DNA of 64,000 nucleotides from Microbacterium esteraromaticum. GTDB lineage: Bacteria; Actinomycetota; Actinomycetes; Actinomycetales; Microbacteriaceae. The DNA is taken from assembly GCF_900163815.1 (NCBI RefSeq), contig NZ_FUKO01000023.1, positions 1 to 64,000 of the forward strand. Direction: 5' to 3'. The translations under genes were made by a program, and so were the position numbers. Positions 7,529-16,250 of the stretch are shown one piece after another. Every line of letters starts with the position of its first letter. Position 1 is the stretch's first letter. The notes under the pieces were generated by a model that ran no database searches, had not been told where the DNA came from, and worked only from the letters and a program-made list of their open reading frames with translations.

Positions 7529-8815
7529 ATGCGCAAACCACTTGCCGCAGTCGCAGGTCTTGCCGTTGCCGGTCTCGTCCTCGCTGGGTGCTCCAGCAGC
7601 GCGGACGACGGTGACAAGGCCGGATCGAACGACGCCAGCGAAGTAGAGGTGTTCACCTGGTGGGCATCCGGCTCCGAGAAGACCGGCCTTGACGCGCTCG
7701 TCAAGGTCTTCAACGAGCAGTACCCCGACACCAAGTTCGTCAACGCCGCTGTCGCCGGTGGTGCGGGATCGAACGCCAAGAACGCATTGGCATCCCGTCT
7801 CAAGGCGAACAACCCGCCGGACTCGTTCCAGGCGCACGCCGGTGCTGAACTCACCGACTACATCGAGGCAGACAAGATCGAGGACCTCAGCTCCTTCTAC
7901 GAGGAGAACGGTCTGAACGACGTGTTCCCGTCGACTCTGATCGACCGGCTGACCGTCGACGACAAGATCTACTCGGTGCCCAGCAACGTCCACCGCGCCA
8001 ACGTCGTCTGGGTCAACACCGACCTGCTGACTAAAGCCGGTATCGACCCGAAGACGGGACCCGCCGATCTGGACGCCTGGCTCGCAGACATGAAGAAGCT
8101 CAAGGCGGCCGGCGTCGCAACGCCGCTTTCCGTGGCGACCGACTGGACCCAGGTGCAGCTGTTCGAGAACGTGCTGCTCGCGACCCTCGGGGCCGAGGGC
8201 TACCAGGGTCTGTGGGACGGCTCGACGAAGTTCGATGACGCCAAGGTCACCGACGCGATCGACTCTTACACCGAGCTGCTGTCCTACGCGAACACCGACG
8301 GCACCGGTCAGGACTGGCCGGTCGCGACCGACATGGTCATCGACGGCACCGCCGCGTACAACGTGATGGGCGACTGGGCGCTGGCCGAGTTCGATGCCAA
8401 GGGCAAGACCTACGGCACCGACTACATCACCTGGCCGACACCCGGAACCGACGGCATGTTCGACTTCCTCGCCGACTCCTTCACTCTCCCGGTGGGCGCT
8501 CCGCACGCCGGTGGAGCGAAGAACTGGCTGAAGGCGATCAGCTCGGCTGACGGCCAGAAGGCGTTCAATCTCGCCAAGGGCTCGATCCCGGCTCGCACCG
8601 ACGCCGACTCGGCTGACTACCCGGAGTACCAGCAGGGTGCCATGGCATCCTTCGCGAAGGACACCGTGGTCAGCTCGCTGGCACACGGCGCCGCAGTGAA
8701 GGTCTCCTGGCTGAACGACATCACCTCGTCGATCGGTCAGTTCGTCTCCACCAAGGACGCCGGCGTTCTGCAGGACGCACTCGTCCAGGCGCAGACCAAG
8801 GGCCTCGGCAAGTAA
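7529..8815 (+). CDS. Sugar ABC transporter substrate-binding lipoprotein
   Basis: This 428-residue extracytoplasmic lipoprotein captures a carbohydrate for the importer encoded downstream. A lipoprotein signal peptide ends in LVLAGC (lipidated Cys near residue 22), followed by a Ser/Asp-rich linker and a type-1 solute-binding fold (EVFTWWASGSEKTGLDALVK onward). The ATG at 7529 is chosen because GGAGG lies 5 nt upstream; an ATG four codons earlier would overlap that ribosome-binding site. Specificity is unknown. An operator for the upstream LacI protein precedes the gene. Confidence 0.92.
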   Translation: MRKPLAAVAGLAVAGLVLAGCSSSADDGDKAGSNDASEVEVFTWWASGSEKTGLDALVKVFNEQYPDTKFVNAAVAGGAGSNAKNALASRLKANNPPDSFQAHAGAELTDYIEADKIEDLSSFYEENGLNDVFPSTLIDRLTVDDKIYSVPSNVHRANVVWVNTDLLTKAGIDPKTGPADLDAWLADMKKLKAAGVATPLSVATDWTQVQLFENVLLATLGAEGYQGLWDGSTKFDDAKVTDAIDSYTELLSYANTDGTGQDWPVATDMVIDGTAAYNVMGDWALAEFDAKGKTYGTDYITWPTPGTDGMFDFLADSFTLPVGAPHAGGAKNWLKAISSADGQKAFNLAKGSIPARTDADSADYPEYQQGAMASFAKDTVVSSLAHGAAVKVSWLNDITSSIGQFVSTKDAGVLQDALVQAQTKGLGK

Positions 8816-8829
8816 TATCCGTACCGTGA

Positions 8830-8858
8830 GCGGGGCGACGCGAAACGCGTCGCCCCGC
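8830..8858. other. Intercistronic 13-bp stem-loop between the binding protein and permease genes
   Basis: GCGGGGCGACGCG, loop AAA, then CGCGTCGCCCCGC form a perfect 13-bp stem in the 71-nt gap. Hairpins here usually stabilise the binding-protein message or reduce readthrough into the permeases, giving more binding protein than permease. Confidence 0.75.
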
Positions 8859-8886
8859 ACACATCCCCGCGTGAAGGAGGACGGCG

Positions 8887-9777
8887 ATGCGCAAGGGCAT
8901 CCGCAACTGGGGGCCGCCGCTGCTGCTCATCTCACCGACGATCGTGCTGCTGGGCATCTTCGTCTACGTGCTGATCGGCGTGAACTTCTCCACCGCGATG
9001 ACGAAGGACTCCGCGCTCAGCGCCTCTGAGTTCGTCGGACTCCAGAACTTCACTGATCTGCTCACCGAGCCGCGGTTCCTGCACTCGCTGGTCAACCTCG
9101 GCATCTTCACCCTCTTCTTCATGGTCGGCACCATGCTCTTCGGGTTCCTGTGGGCATGGTTGCTCGACAAGGGCGTGACCGCCGAGGGCGTGTTCCGCTC
9201 GATCTACCTCTTCCCGATGGCGGTGTCGTTCGTGGCATCCGGTGTCGTCTGGCGCTGGCTGCTCAGCTCCGCCACCGGCGATCGCGCCTCGGGTCTGAAC
9301 CGCATCCTCGACTCGATCGGCCTCGGTGCGCTGCAGAACGACTGGTACAACCAGCCGCTGTGGGGCATGGCCGCGATGGCGATGCCGGCGATCTGGCAGC
9401 TCTCCGGATACGTGATGGCGCTGTTCCTCTCCGGGTTTCGCGGCATCCCCGAAGAGCTCCGCGAGGCCGCCCGCATGGACGGCGCCAGCGAGTGGAAGCT
9501 GTACCGCTACGTCGTCTTCCCGCAGCTGAGCCCCGTCGCACTGTCGGCCCTGGTGATCGTCGCACACATGTCGCTCAAGGTCTTCGACCTGATCATGGCG
9601 GTCACCGGCCCGGTCTACGTCACTGAGGTTCCCGCCACGTACATGTGGATCGCTCTCACCGGCGGTGAATACGGCAAGGCATCCGCCATCGCCACGATTC
9701 TGCTGCTGCTGGTGTGCATCTTCATCGTGCCGTACCTGATCTCCACATCTCGCGCCGAGAGGAAGGCACGCAAATGA
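8887..9777 (+). CDS. Sugar ABC transporter permease (MalF type)
   Basis: This inner-membrane permease subunit has 296 residues and six predicted membrane helices. The EAA loop that docks the ATPase is readable near residues 185-215 (GIPEELREAARMDGASEWKL). A strong ribosome-binding site (AAGGAGG) precedes the ATG. It partners with the MalG-type permease, whose start overlaps this stop codon. No ATPase is encoded in the cluster, so a shared MsmK/UgpC-type ATPase from elsewhere is probably used, as is common in actinobacteria. Confidence 0.93.
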   Translation: MRKGIRNWGPPLLLISPTIVLLGIFVYVLIGVNFSTAMTKDSALSASEFVGLQNFTDLLTEPRFLHSLVNLGIFTLFFMVGTMLFGFLWAWLLDKGVTAEGVFRSIYLFPMAVSFVASGVVWRWLLSSATGDRASGLNRILDSIGLGALQNDWYNQPLWGMAAMAMPAIWQLSGYVMALFLSGFRGIPEELREAARMDGASEWKLYRYVVFPQLSPVALSALVIVAHMSLKVFDLIMAVTGPVYVTEVPATYMWIALTGGEYGKASAIATILLLLVCIFIVPYLISTSRAERKARK

Positions 9778-10691
9778 GCGTCGCAACCGGTATCGAGCGC
9801 AAGGTCAGCACCGGCGGCAACATCCCGACCGGACACAAGACCCGGGCGCGCATCGGGCGCACGGCGAAGTACGCGCTGCTGCTGCTGTTCATCGTCATCG
9901 TGCTGATGCCCGTGTACGTGCTCGTGGTCACGAGCTTCAAACCGCCGTCGGACGTCAGCGCCGTGACGTCGTGGTCGCTGCCGTCGCTGTGGCCGTGGCA
10001 GGCGGATGCCGATGGCGTCACCGGCTTCGACAACTGGGGCACCGCCTGGGAGGCGCTGGCTGCACCGCTCGGCCGCACCTTCCTGCTCGCGATCCCCGCA
10101 GCGCTCATCTCGGCGACGCTCGGATCGATGAACGGCTTCGTGCTGTCGCGCTGGAAGTTCCCGTACGCGAACCTCGTCTTCACGCTGATCCTGTTCGGCA
10201 TGTTCATCCCGTACCAGGCGATCATGGTGCCGCTGGTGCAGATGAAGACGTCGCTCGGCCTGCCCAGCACCATCGCGACTCTGCTGATGGTGCACATCAT
10301 CTACGGGCTGCCGATCTGCACGCTGATCTTCCGCAACTACTACGAAGGCGTTCCCGAAGAGCTGATGGAGGCCTCGCGCATGGATGGGGCGGGCATGCTC
10401 GCCTCGTACTGGCGCATCATCCTGCCGCTGTCGCTGCCCGGGTTCGTCGTCACGATCATCTGGCAGTTCACCTCGGCGTGGAATGACTACCTGTTCGCGC
10501 TGTTCCTCTCGGATGCCAACCAGGGGCCGGTCTCGCTGTCGCTGGTGAACCTGTCACAGGGCGCGCAGCTGTCGAACTACGGCGCCTCGATGGCTGGTGC
10601 ACTCATCGCGTCGCTGCCGACCCTGGTGGTCTACATCGTGCTCGGCAAGTACTTCATCGGCGGGCTGATGAGCGGTTCCGTCAAGTCCTGA
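9774..10691 (+). CDS. Sugar ABC transporter permease (MalG type)
   Basis: This second permease subunit has 305 residues. The basic, Gly/Lys-rich N-terminus is cytoplasmic, six membrane segments follow, and the EAA loop is GVPEELMEASRMDGAGM near residues 195-212. The ATG at 9774 forms ATGA with the stop codon of the MalF-type gene. A start 20 codons upstream would lie inside that gene and is not supported. It is the last gene of the LacI-controlled importer operon; a hairpin follows 20 nt after the stop. Confidence 0.93.
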   Translation: MSVATGIERKVSTGGNIPTGHKTRARIGRTAKYALLLLFIVIVLMPVYVLVVTSFKPPSDVSAVTSWSLPSLWPWQADADGVTGFDNWGTAWEALAAPLGRTFLLAIPAALISATLGSMNGFVLSRWKFPYANLVFTLILFGMFIPYQAIMVPLVQMKTSLGLPSTIATLLMVHIIYGLPICTLIFRNYYEGVPEELMEASRMDGAGMLASYWRIILPLSLPGFVVTIIWQFTSAWNDYLFALFLSDANQGPVSLSLVNLSQGAQLSNYGASMAGALIASLPTLVVYIVLGKYFIGGLMSGSVKS

Positions 10692-10710
10692 TCGACGTGT
10701 AAACGACCGA

Positions 10711-10749
10711 CCGCGACTGGTGGAGTGCGCGACCGAGTGTCAGTCGCGG
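10711..10749. terminator. Hairpin between convergent genes
   Basis: CCGCGACTG (10711-10719) pairs with CAGTCGCGG (10741-10749) across a 21-nt loop. It lies after the permease stop and overlaps the stop codon of the opposing HAD gene, so it may serve both. There is no U-tract. Confidence 0.5.
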
Positions 10750-11531
10750 CCGGACGCGGTCGCCAGCAGGTCGGCGACCGAGTCGACGACCTCGTCGGGG
10801 CGGAACGGGTACTTCTCGATCTCTGCGCGGTCGCTGATTCCGGTGAGCACGAGCACGGTGTGCAGTCCCGCTTCGATGCCGGCGACGATGTCGGTGTCCA
10901 TCCGGTCGCCGATCATGCCGGTGCGCTTCGAGTGTGCGCCGATCTTGTTCAGCGCCGAGCGGAACATCATCGGATTCGGCTTGCCGACCACATAGGGCTC
11001 CCGGCCGGTGGCCTTGGTGATCAGCGCGGCGACCGCTCCCGTCGCGGGCAGCGCCCCGTCAGCGCTGGGGCCGGTGGCATCCGGGTTGGTGATGATGAAC
11101 CGCGCGCCAGCGTTGATGAGCCGAATCGCCCTGGTGATCGCCTCGAAGGAATACGTGCGCGTCTCGCCGACCACGACGAAGTCTGGGTTGGTCTCGGTCA
11201 TGATGAATCCGGCGTCGTGCAGCGCGGTGAGGATCCCGGCCTCGCCGATGACGAAGGCCGAGCCGCCGGGCAGCTGCTGGCTGAGGAAGTCTGCCGTGGC
11301 CAGCGCCGAGGTCCAGATGCGCTCCTCGGGCACGTGCAGTCCGCTCGACCGCAGCCGTGCGGAGAGATCGCGGGCGGTGAAGATCGAGTTGTTCGTCAGC
11401 ACCAGATACGGGATGTCGTCGGCCTCCCACTGCGCGAGCAGTTCGGATGCTCCGGGGACGGCGTCGTTCTCATGCACGAGAACACCGTCCATGTCGGTGA
11501 GCCAGCATTCGATCTCAGAGCGGTGTGCCAT
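10740..11531 (-). CDS. HAD-IIA (NagD-type) sugar-phosphate phosphatase
   Basis: This cytoplasmic phosphatase has 263 residues. Motif I is TDMDGVLV with Asp13 as nucleophile and Asp15 as acid/base; motif II is LTNNS; the HAD-IIA C-terminal GMIGDRMDTDIVAG motif is near residue 205. NagD/PNPase-like members dephosphorylate p-nitrophenyl phosphate, AMP or glycerol-phosphate-type substrates. The ATG at 11531 has a -10 hexamer exactly 6 nt upstream, so it is preferred over an ATG 11 codons earlier. It converges on the sugar importer operon, but a link is not shown. Confidence 0.9.
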   Translation of the reverse strand: MAHRSEIECWLTDMDGVLVHENDAVPGASELLAQWEADDIPYLVLTNNSIFTARDLSARLRSSGLHVPEERIWTSALATADFLSQQLPGGSAFVIGEAGILTALHDAGFIMTETNPDFVVVGETRTYSFEAITRAIRLINAGARFIITNPDATGPSADGALPATGAVAALITKATGREPYVVGKPNPMMFRSALNKIGAHSKRTGMIGDRMDTDIVAGIEAGLHTVLVLTGISDRAEIEKYPFRPDEVVDSVADLLATASGRD

Positions 11532-11537
11532 GTGCTC

Positions 11538-11543
11538 ATGGTA
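11538..11543 (-). promoter_or_regulatory. -10 element TACCAT, leaderless HAD-IIA promoter
   Basis: TACCAT, 6 nt, then the ATG at 11531. It decides the start codon of the phosphatase. Confidence 0.5.
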
Positions 11544-11705
11544 GGCGCTGGCAGTCGGCAACAAACACCGGGTTGATGCGAAGGACCCGGGTGCCGAATC
11601 CTGGGGAAGAGCACACGCGACACTGAGGCTCGGCCGAGTTCGAGCCGGGTGAGACCACAGCGATCACGGGAGGTGGCGCGGCCGGCCCCGTAGGACGCCG
11701 CGCGG

Positions 11706-11870
11706 TCAGCGCCGCGGCCCGCGCTTGCGGTCATCGTCGTCCCAGGGGCCCTCGTACCATTCGCCGCGGTTGTCGCGCTTGCGCGGTCGCAGCAGGCGGA
11801 GCGCGATGAGCGTCAGCGTGGCGAGGCCGATGCCGATCAGCACCATGAACAGCAGATCGTCCTGAGTCAT
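11706..11870 (-). CDS. 54-residue single-pass membrane protein
   Basis: This short gene has an ATG at 11870 and a TGA at 11706. Residues 6-28 are one hydrophobic helix (LLFMVLIGIGLATLTLIALR), followed by a basic-then-mixed cytoplasmic tail (RPRKRDNRGEWYEGPWDDD). AAGGGG lies 5-6 nt upstream of the ATG as ribosome-binding site. It is 22 nt downstream of the MntR-type regulator on the same strand, so it is probably the last gene of that transcript. No function is recognised; a small subunit or regulator of a membrane complex is possible. Confidence 0.65.
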   Translation of the reverse strand: MTQDDLLFMVLIGIGLATLTLIALRLLRPRKRDNRGEWYEGPWDDDDRKRGPRR

Positions 11871-11892
11871 CGTCTTCCCCTTCGTGGTCAGC

Positions 11893-12525
11893 CTATGCGG
11901 TCAGCCAGATGGCTTCTGCCGCACCGTCGGGCAGCGTCACGGACGTGCCGTCGAGCAGGATGCCGGAAGCCATCACCTGGAGCGAGCGGCCCACGGCGAT
12001 ACCCGCGGCTTCCAGCTCGCGCAGCAGTTCCGGGTCGCGGTCGCTGACGCGCAGAACGCGCCCGGAATGACCGGATGCCGCATCGGCCAGCAGCACGAAC
12101 GGCTCACGCTCGACGTGGCCCGCAGCATCCGGAATCGCATCGCCGTGCGGATCGAATCGCGGGCGACCGAGACGAGCATCGATGCCCTCGAGCAGCCGGT
12201 CGCTGATGGTGTGCTCGAGCACCTCGGCCTCATCGTGCACCTCGTGCCAGGCGTAGCCGAACTCGCGCACGAGCCACGTCTCGATCAACCGGTGGCGGCG
12301 CACCATCGCCAGGGCTCGGTCGCGCCCGGCATCAGTCAGCCGAACCGCGCCGTACGGCACATGGGAGACGAGGCCGGCGGCGGCGAGTTTCTTCACCATC
12401 TCGGTGACGCTCGACGGCGCGATCCCGAGGGCCGCCGCGAGCTGCGAGGGGGTGATCGGCGCATCCTGCCACTCGGTGTGCGCGTAGACCGTCTTCAGGT
12501 AATCGTCGAACGCGGGGGAGCGCAT
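11893..12525 (-). CDS. mntR: MntR/DtxR-family metal-dependent repressor
   Basis: This 210-residue regulator has an N-terminal winged helix (TPSQLAAALGIAPSSVTEMV), then the DtxR metal-binding and dimerisation domain (RRHRLIETWLVREFGYAWHEV, HDEAEVLEHTIS), and a C-terminal SH3/FeoA-like domain. Family members repress metal importers when loaded with Mn2+ or Fe2+. The manganese assignment rests on an mntH gene about 2.4 kb away whose promoter carries a DtxR-type palindrome. The ATG is one nucleotide after the TGA of the upstream small membrane gene, so the two are coupled. Confidence 0.88.
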   Translation of the reverse strand: MRSPAFDDYLKTVYAHTEWQDAPITPSQLAAALGIAPSSVTEMVKKLAAAGLVSHVPYGAVRLTDAGRDRALAMVRRHRLIETWLVREFGYAWHEVHDEAEVLEHTISDRLLEGIDARLGRPRFDPHGDAIPDAAGHVEREPFVLLADAASGHSGRVLRVSDRDPELLRELEAAGIAVGRSLQVMASGILLDGTSVTLPDGAAEAIWLTA

Positions 12526-12526
12526 G

Positions 12527-12856
12527 TCAGCCCGCCAGTGACATCAGGACCTTGAAGGCCGCGTTGCCGGCGAAGAAGAGGATACCGAATCCGGCGAGCG
12601 CGGCCAGCAGCGAGAGGCGCCCGTCGTAGTCTTTGACACCGCGCATGCCGATGGCACGCGCGCGGAACGCGAAGAAGAGTGTCATCGCGCCGAGTGCGAG
12701 CTGCACCCAGGGGCCGCCGACCGGCAGCAGGTAGGGCCAGATGACGAGCACGACGCCGAGGGCGGCGGCGACGAGGGCGAACCAGGTGCTCAGCCGTGTG
12801 GCGTGGCGGGCCTCGGAATCGGAGCGGGAGGGCCGATCGGTGCGGTCTGAGGGCAT
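12527..12856 (-). CDS. Small tri-helical membrane protein of unknown function
   Basis: This 109-residue protein has a polar, Arg/Ser-rich N-terminus and three hydrophobic segments (about residues 25-45, 51-66 and 82-105). I do not recognise the family. It is the first gene of a minus-strand unit with mntR, whose ATG follows one nucleotide after this stop, so it may be co-regulated with metal homeostasis. A -10 hexamer sits 6 nt before its ATG and overlaps the stop codon of the gene upstream. Confidence 0.75.
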   Translation of the reverse strand: MPSDRTDRPSRSDSEARHATRLSTWFALVAAALGVVLVIWPYLLPVGGPWVQLALGAMTLFFAFRARAIGMRGVKDYDGRLSLLAALAGFGILFFAGNAAFKVLMSLAG

Positions 12857-12862
12857 GGTTCG

Positions 12863-12868
12863 AGCTTA
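12863..12868 (-). promoter_or_regulatory. -10 element TAAGCT, leaderless promoter of the membrane gene-mntR unit
   Basis: TAAGCT is 6 nt before the ATG at 12856. Its first bases are the TAA stop of the upstream gene. Confidence 0.45.
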
Positions 12869-13489
12869 CCGGCGGTCGAGATGCGGCTCCTGTGTGCTCA
12901 GCTTCGCCGCAGCGTCGGAACCGGAGGCGATGCCGACCATCTGCGGGGTATCGTCCTGCCGCGCGGCCAGCGCGGCGACGGCCCCGACGATCACGCCGAG
13001 GAGCAGACCGGTGAGCGCGGAGACGATCAAATTGCCGAGCAACTGCCCGAGATAGGTGCCGAGGTCAGCATGCAGCAGGAAGCTCTGCGCCACACCACGG
13101 ACGACATTCCCGGCGATGACCGCGACGATCGTCACGCTCAGACCGCGCCCGAACGCGCGTGCCCTGCCGGGGAAGGGCCGGCGGATCGACGCTGTGCGCA
13201 GCCAGACCCAAGCGGTGATCAGCATCACCGCGGCGCCGAGCAGATCGATCAGCCACACCGTGACGCTCGTATCGCCCAGAGGCGTGAGCCGCAGCGGGGG
13301 CCACAGCGAAGGAAGGCCCGCGGCGGGCGGGAACAGAAGCGCCACGACCCAGGTCGACAGCCAGCCGATGAAGGGCCGGAATCCGCCGAGAAGAGCGAGC
13401 ACGAACAGGGCGAGCAGAACGCTCCAGCCCACCCGGCCCATCGACGCGGCGGGTCGGTCGGATGCGACGAGAGAAGGCTCCGATGCCAT
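12866..13489 (-). CDS. Multi-spanning membrane protein of unknown function
   Basis: This 207-residue protein has about five hydrophobic segments: near residues 20-45, 50-60, 75-95, 115-135 and 145-170. The C-terminus is polar (SGSDAAAKLSTQEPHLDRR). No family is recognised. The reading frame stays open far upstream, but that part is antisense to the GH5 gene and is rejected. The ATG at 13489 has TAGCAT 7 nt upstream. It diverges from the exported glycosidase, leaving a 57-nt shared promoter region. Confidence 0.7.
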   Translation of the reverse strand: MASEPSLVASDRPAASMGRVGWSVLLALFVLALLGGFRPFIGWLSTWVVALLFPPAAGLPSLWPPLRLTPLGDTSVTVWLIDLLGAAVMLITAWVWLRTASIRRPFPGRARAFGRGLSVTIVAVIAGNVVRGVAQSFLLHADLGTYLGQLLGNLIVSALTGLLLGVIVGAVAALAARQDDTPQMVGIASGSDAAAKLSTQEPHLDRR

Positions 13490-13496
13490 GGGCGTG

Positions 13497-13502
13497 ATGC
13501 TA
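13497..13502 (-). promoter_or_regulatory. -10 element TAGCAT, leaderless membrane-protein promoter
   Basis: TAGCAT is 7 nt before the ATG at 13489, in the short divergent gap shared with the GH5 gene. Confidence 0.45.
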
Positions 13503-13546
13503 GCATCCGTCGAAGACTCCCTGGCAATGACGCCGAAAGGAATTGC

Positions 13547-14965
13547 ATGCGCAGTCCGAGCCGCTGGCAGCTCACAGGTGCTCTCGTGATCATCGTGGCG
13601 GTGGGGGCGGCGGCGTCGTCGACCCGCGTCGCGCCCGAGGCGACGACGCAGTTCATCACGGATGCTGCCGGACGCGACCTCGTGCAGCACGGTTTCTCTA
13701 CGGCGGGCAGCGCAAAGGGATCCCCGGACGGCCTTCCCGACTTCACCGTGCAGGATCTCGACCGCGAGCACGTCGATATGGGGACGAACTTCGTGCGCTT
13801 TCTCATCTCGTGGCGTGCCGTTGAACCCGAGAAGGGCGTCATCGACGAGGGTTATCTGGATGCCGTCGAAGAGCGCGTCGGCTGGTACGCCGACCGCGGC
13901 TACCACGTCATGCTCGACATGCATCAAGACCTGTGGGGCTCGGCAATCACGCCCAGCGGCACCTCGGGCAACGGCGCGCCCGCATGGGCGACGCATCTCG
14001 ATGAGCTGCCGGTCGAGGTCGGCGACATGTGGGAGCTGGTCTATCTCGAACCCGGGACCATCCGTGCATTCGACAACTTCTGGAACACCACTGGCGCGCA
14101 CCCCGAGCTCACTGATCACTATGTTTCCGCGTGGAAAGCCGTCGCCGAGCACTTCGCCGACAATGACGCGGTCGTTGCGTACGACCTGATGAACGAGCCC
14201 TACGGAGGCACGCTGCAGGGCGTCGCGTTCGAGTCGGGGCCGCTCACGACGCTCTACCAGCGGGCGACCGACGCCATCCGCGAGGTCGATCAGAGCACCT
14301 GGGTATGCGTCGAACCGCAGGCGTTCGGCTTCAACTGGGGGCTGCCCAGCGCCCTTGGCGCCATCGATGACGCCCGTGACGGCGACCCCCGCATCGCGTT
14401 CTGCCCGCACCTGTACCCGCTGCCGATGGACCTCGGCGAGGGATTCGCCGGCTCGTCGAAGGGGCTGGTCGAGGGCACGGTCACGCAATGGACCTTCAAC
14501 GTGCTGCGCACCGCCGAGGTGCTCGGCAAGGGCGAGGGGGCCGTGCCGGTGATCCTCGGCGAGTTCGGCCTAGACACCACGAGCGAGGGCGCCGAAGAGT
14601 ATGTGCGGCTCGTCTACGAGACGGCGGATGCCGCAGGCATGGGCGTCGCCTACTGGTCGCGCGACGCCGGCAGCTGGGGTCCCTACGAGACGGATGGCAC
14701 GGCGCGCACCCTCGTCGACTGGCTGGTGCGGCCGTACCCGCGGGCCGTTGCGGGGCTGCAATCCTGGGAGTCCGAGCCGAAGAAGCTCACCTTCACGGTC
14801 GGTGACGTCGATGCCGGAAAGGGCTCTGCCGAGGTGTACCTGCCGCCGACGGTATTCACTGCGAAGCCGAAGGTGGACGGTGGCCAGGTGCGGTCATGGG
14901 ACGCGGCATCCGGCATCCTCACCCTGACCGTGCCGACCGACGCGACCGTGACGATCACGCCCTGA
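13547..14965 (+). CDS. Exported GH5 endoglycoceramidase-like glycoside hydrolase
   Basis: This 472-residue protein starts with a signal peptide or anchor (residues 8-24), then a TIM-barrel GH5 catalytic domain and a small C-terminal beta domain (from about residue 385, LQSWESEPKKLTFTVGDV). The acid/base Glu217 lies in YDLMNEPYGG and the nucleophile Glu339 in ILGEFGLDT. The HDLWG-type segment (MLDMHQDLWGSAI) is typical of endoglycoceramidase-like GH5 enzymes, which release glycans from glycolipids. A related beta-glycosidase activity on plant or microbial glycolipids is equally possible. GAAAGG before the ATG supports the start. Confidence 0.85.
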   Translation: MRSPSRWQLTGALVIIVAVGAAASSTRVAPEATTQFITDAAGRDLVQHGFSTAGSAKGSPDGLPDFTVQDLDREHVDMGTNFVRFLISWRAVEPEKGVIDEGYLDAVEERVGWYADRGYHVMLDMHQDLWGSAITPSGTSGNGAPAWATHLDELPVEVGDMWELVYLEPGTIRAFDNFWNTTGAHPELTDHYVSAWKAVAEHFADNDAVVAYDLMNEPYGGTLQGVAFESGPLTTLYQRATDAIREVDQSTWVCVEPQAFGFNWGLPSALGAIDDARDGDPRIAFCPHLYPLPMDLGEGFAGSSKGLVEGTVTQWTFNVLRTAEVLGKGEGAVPVILGEFGLDTTSEGAEEYVRLVYETADAAGMGVAYWSRDAGSWGPYETDGTARTLVDWLVRPYPRAVAGLQSWESEPKKLTFTVGDVDAGKGSAEVYLPPTVFTAKPKVDGGQVRSWDAASGILTLTVPTDATVTITP

Positions 14966-14970
14966 GGCGT
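14957..14970. terminator. Small hairpin between the convergent GH5 and mntH genes
   Basis: ACGCC-CTGA-GGCGT spans the GH5 stop codon and touches the mntH stop. The genes are 4 nt apart, so any termination signal must lie inside coding sequence. The stem is short and the call is tentative. Confidence 0.3.
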
Positions 14971-16232
14971 TATGCGCCCGTGGCGATCAGCCAGAGCAGC
15001 ACGGCGTTCAGTGCGATCAGCAGCACCGCGAACAGCGCACCGACGACGGTTGTGGCGAGCATGTTGACGTGGGTGCCGAGCGTGCGCCGCTGTGCGGTGA
15101 GCACGACCAGAGGCACCAGCGCGAACGGGATGCCGAAGGACAGCACCACCTGGCTGAGCACCAGCGCGAGGGTCGGATCGAACCCGACGCCCAGAATGAT
15201 GAGGGCGGGGATGAGCGTGACCAGACGCCGGGCGAGCAGCGGCACGCGCACGGCGAGCAGGCCGTGCATGATCTCGGCTCCCGCGTAGGCGCCCACCGAG
15301 GTGGAAGCCAGACCCGAGGCGAGCAGTCCGACGGCGAACAGCGTCGCGATCACACCGCCGAGGTTCGCCGAGATCGCGGCGTAAGCGCCTTCGAGCGAGT
15401 CGGTGCCCTCGACGCCTGGGAGGTTCGCGGCGGCGAGCAGCAGGATTGCGAGGTTCACCGAACCGGCGATCGCCATCGCGATCGTGACATCCCAGCGCGT
15501 CGCGGTCAGCAGCGTCCGGATCGACGGTCGACTCGATCCGTTGGTGGCGCTGAACCGGTCGCGGGTGAGAGCGCTGTGCGCGTAGATCGCGTGCGGCATG
15601 ATGGTCGCGCCGAGGATGGATGCCGCCAGCAGCACCGAACCGCTGTCGGTGAAGCGGGGCAGCATGCCGCCGATGACACCGGCCGGGTCGGGCGGGCCGA
15701 CGAAGAGCCCGGCGACGAACCCGACGACGATCATCGCCATCAGGCCGATGATGACGAACTCGAAATGCCGTGGGCCGCGTCGGGTGTGCACCATCAGCAG
15801 CACGATCGAGATGAGGCCGGTGATCACTCCGCCCCACAGCAGCGGGATGCCGAACAGCAGGTTCAGCGCCACCGCGCCGCCGAGCACCTCGGCGATGTCG
15901 GTGGCCATCGCGACGAGCTCTGCCTGCAGCCAGTACGCGCGACGCGCCCAGCGGTGGCGGATGCGGGTGCCGAGCAGCTCGGGCAGACTCTGCCCGGTGA
16001 CGATGCCGAGTTTGGCCGAGAGGTACTGCACCAGCCAGGCCATCACGTTTCCGGCGACGACGATCCACACCAGAAGGTAGCCGTACTGCGCGCCGGCAGT
16101 CATGTTGCTGGCGACGTTGCCGGGGTCGAGGTATGCGACGCCCGCGACGAGTGCCGGCCCGAGCAGCCAGATGCCGCGCAGCGGCGGGCGCGGCCGAACG
16201 GCCCCGATGTCGCTCAGCTCGCTTTTCGACAT
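14970..16232 (-). CDS. mntH: Nramp-family Mn2+/H+ symporter
   Basis: This 420-residue inner-membrane transporter has about eleven helices and imports divalent metal with protons. The metal site is intact: Asp36 and Asn39 in YLDPGNVASN on helix 1, and the methionine of MPHAIYAHS on helix 6. The length is normal for MntH. The promoter carries a 16-bp palindrome over the -35/spacer, and a DtxR-family regulator is encoded 2.4 kb away, so metal-dependent repression is likely. The predicted mRNA is leaderless. Confidence 0.93.
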   Translation of the reverse strand: MSKSELSDIGAVRPRPPLRGIWLLGPALVAGVAYLDPGNVASNMTAGAQYGYLLVWIVVAGNVMAWLVQYLSAKLGIVTGQSLPELLGTRIRHRWARRAYWLQAELVAMATDIAEVLGGAVALNLLFGIPLLWGGVITGLISIVLLMVHTRRGPRHFEFVIIGLMAMIVVGFVAGLFVGPPDPAGVIGGMLPRFTDSGSVLLAASILGATIMPHAIYAHSALTRDRFSATNGSSRPSIRTLLTATRWDVTIAMAIAGSVNLAILLLAAANLPGVEGTDSLEGAYAAISANLGGVIATLFAVGLLASGLASTSVGAYAGAEIMHGLLAVRVPLLARRLVTLIPALIILGVGFDPTLALVLSQVVLSFGIPFALVPLVVLTAQRRTLGTHVNMLATTVVGALFAVLLIALNAVLLWLIATGA

Positions 16233-16238
16233 ACGCAG

Positions 16239-16244
16239 AGCATA
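16239..16244 (-). promoter_or_regulatory. -10 element TATGCT, leaderless mntH promoter
   Basis: TATGCT is 6 nt before the mntH ATG at 16232. The palindrome at 16251-16266 covers the spacer and -35 position. Confidence 0.55.
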
Positions 16245-16250
16245 ACGAGA

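Noticed and set aside
12881..13546. Upstream extension of the GH5 frame
   Set aside because: It runs antisense to the membrane protein gene at 12866-13489 and reads as charged low-complexity protein; the signal peptide begins at 13547.
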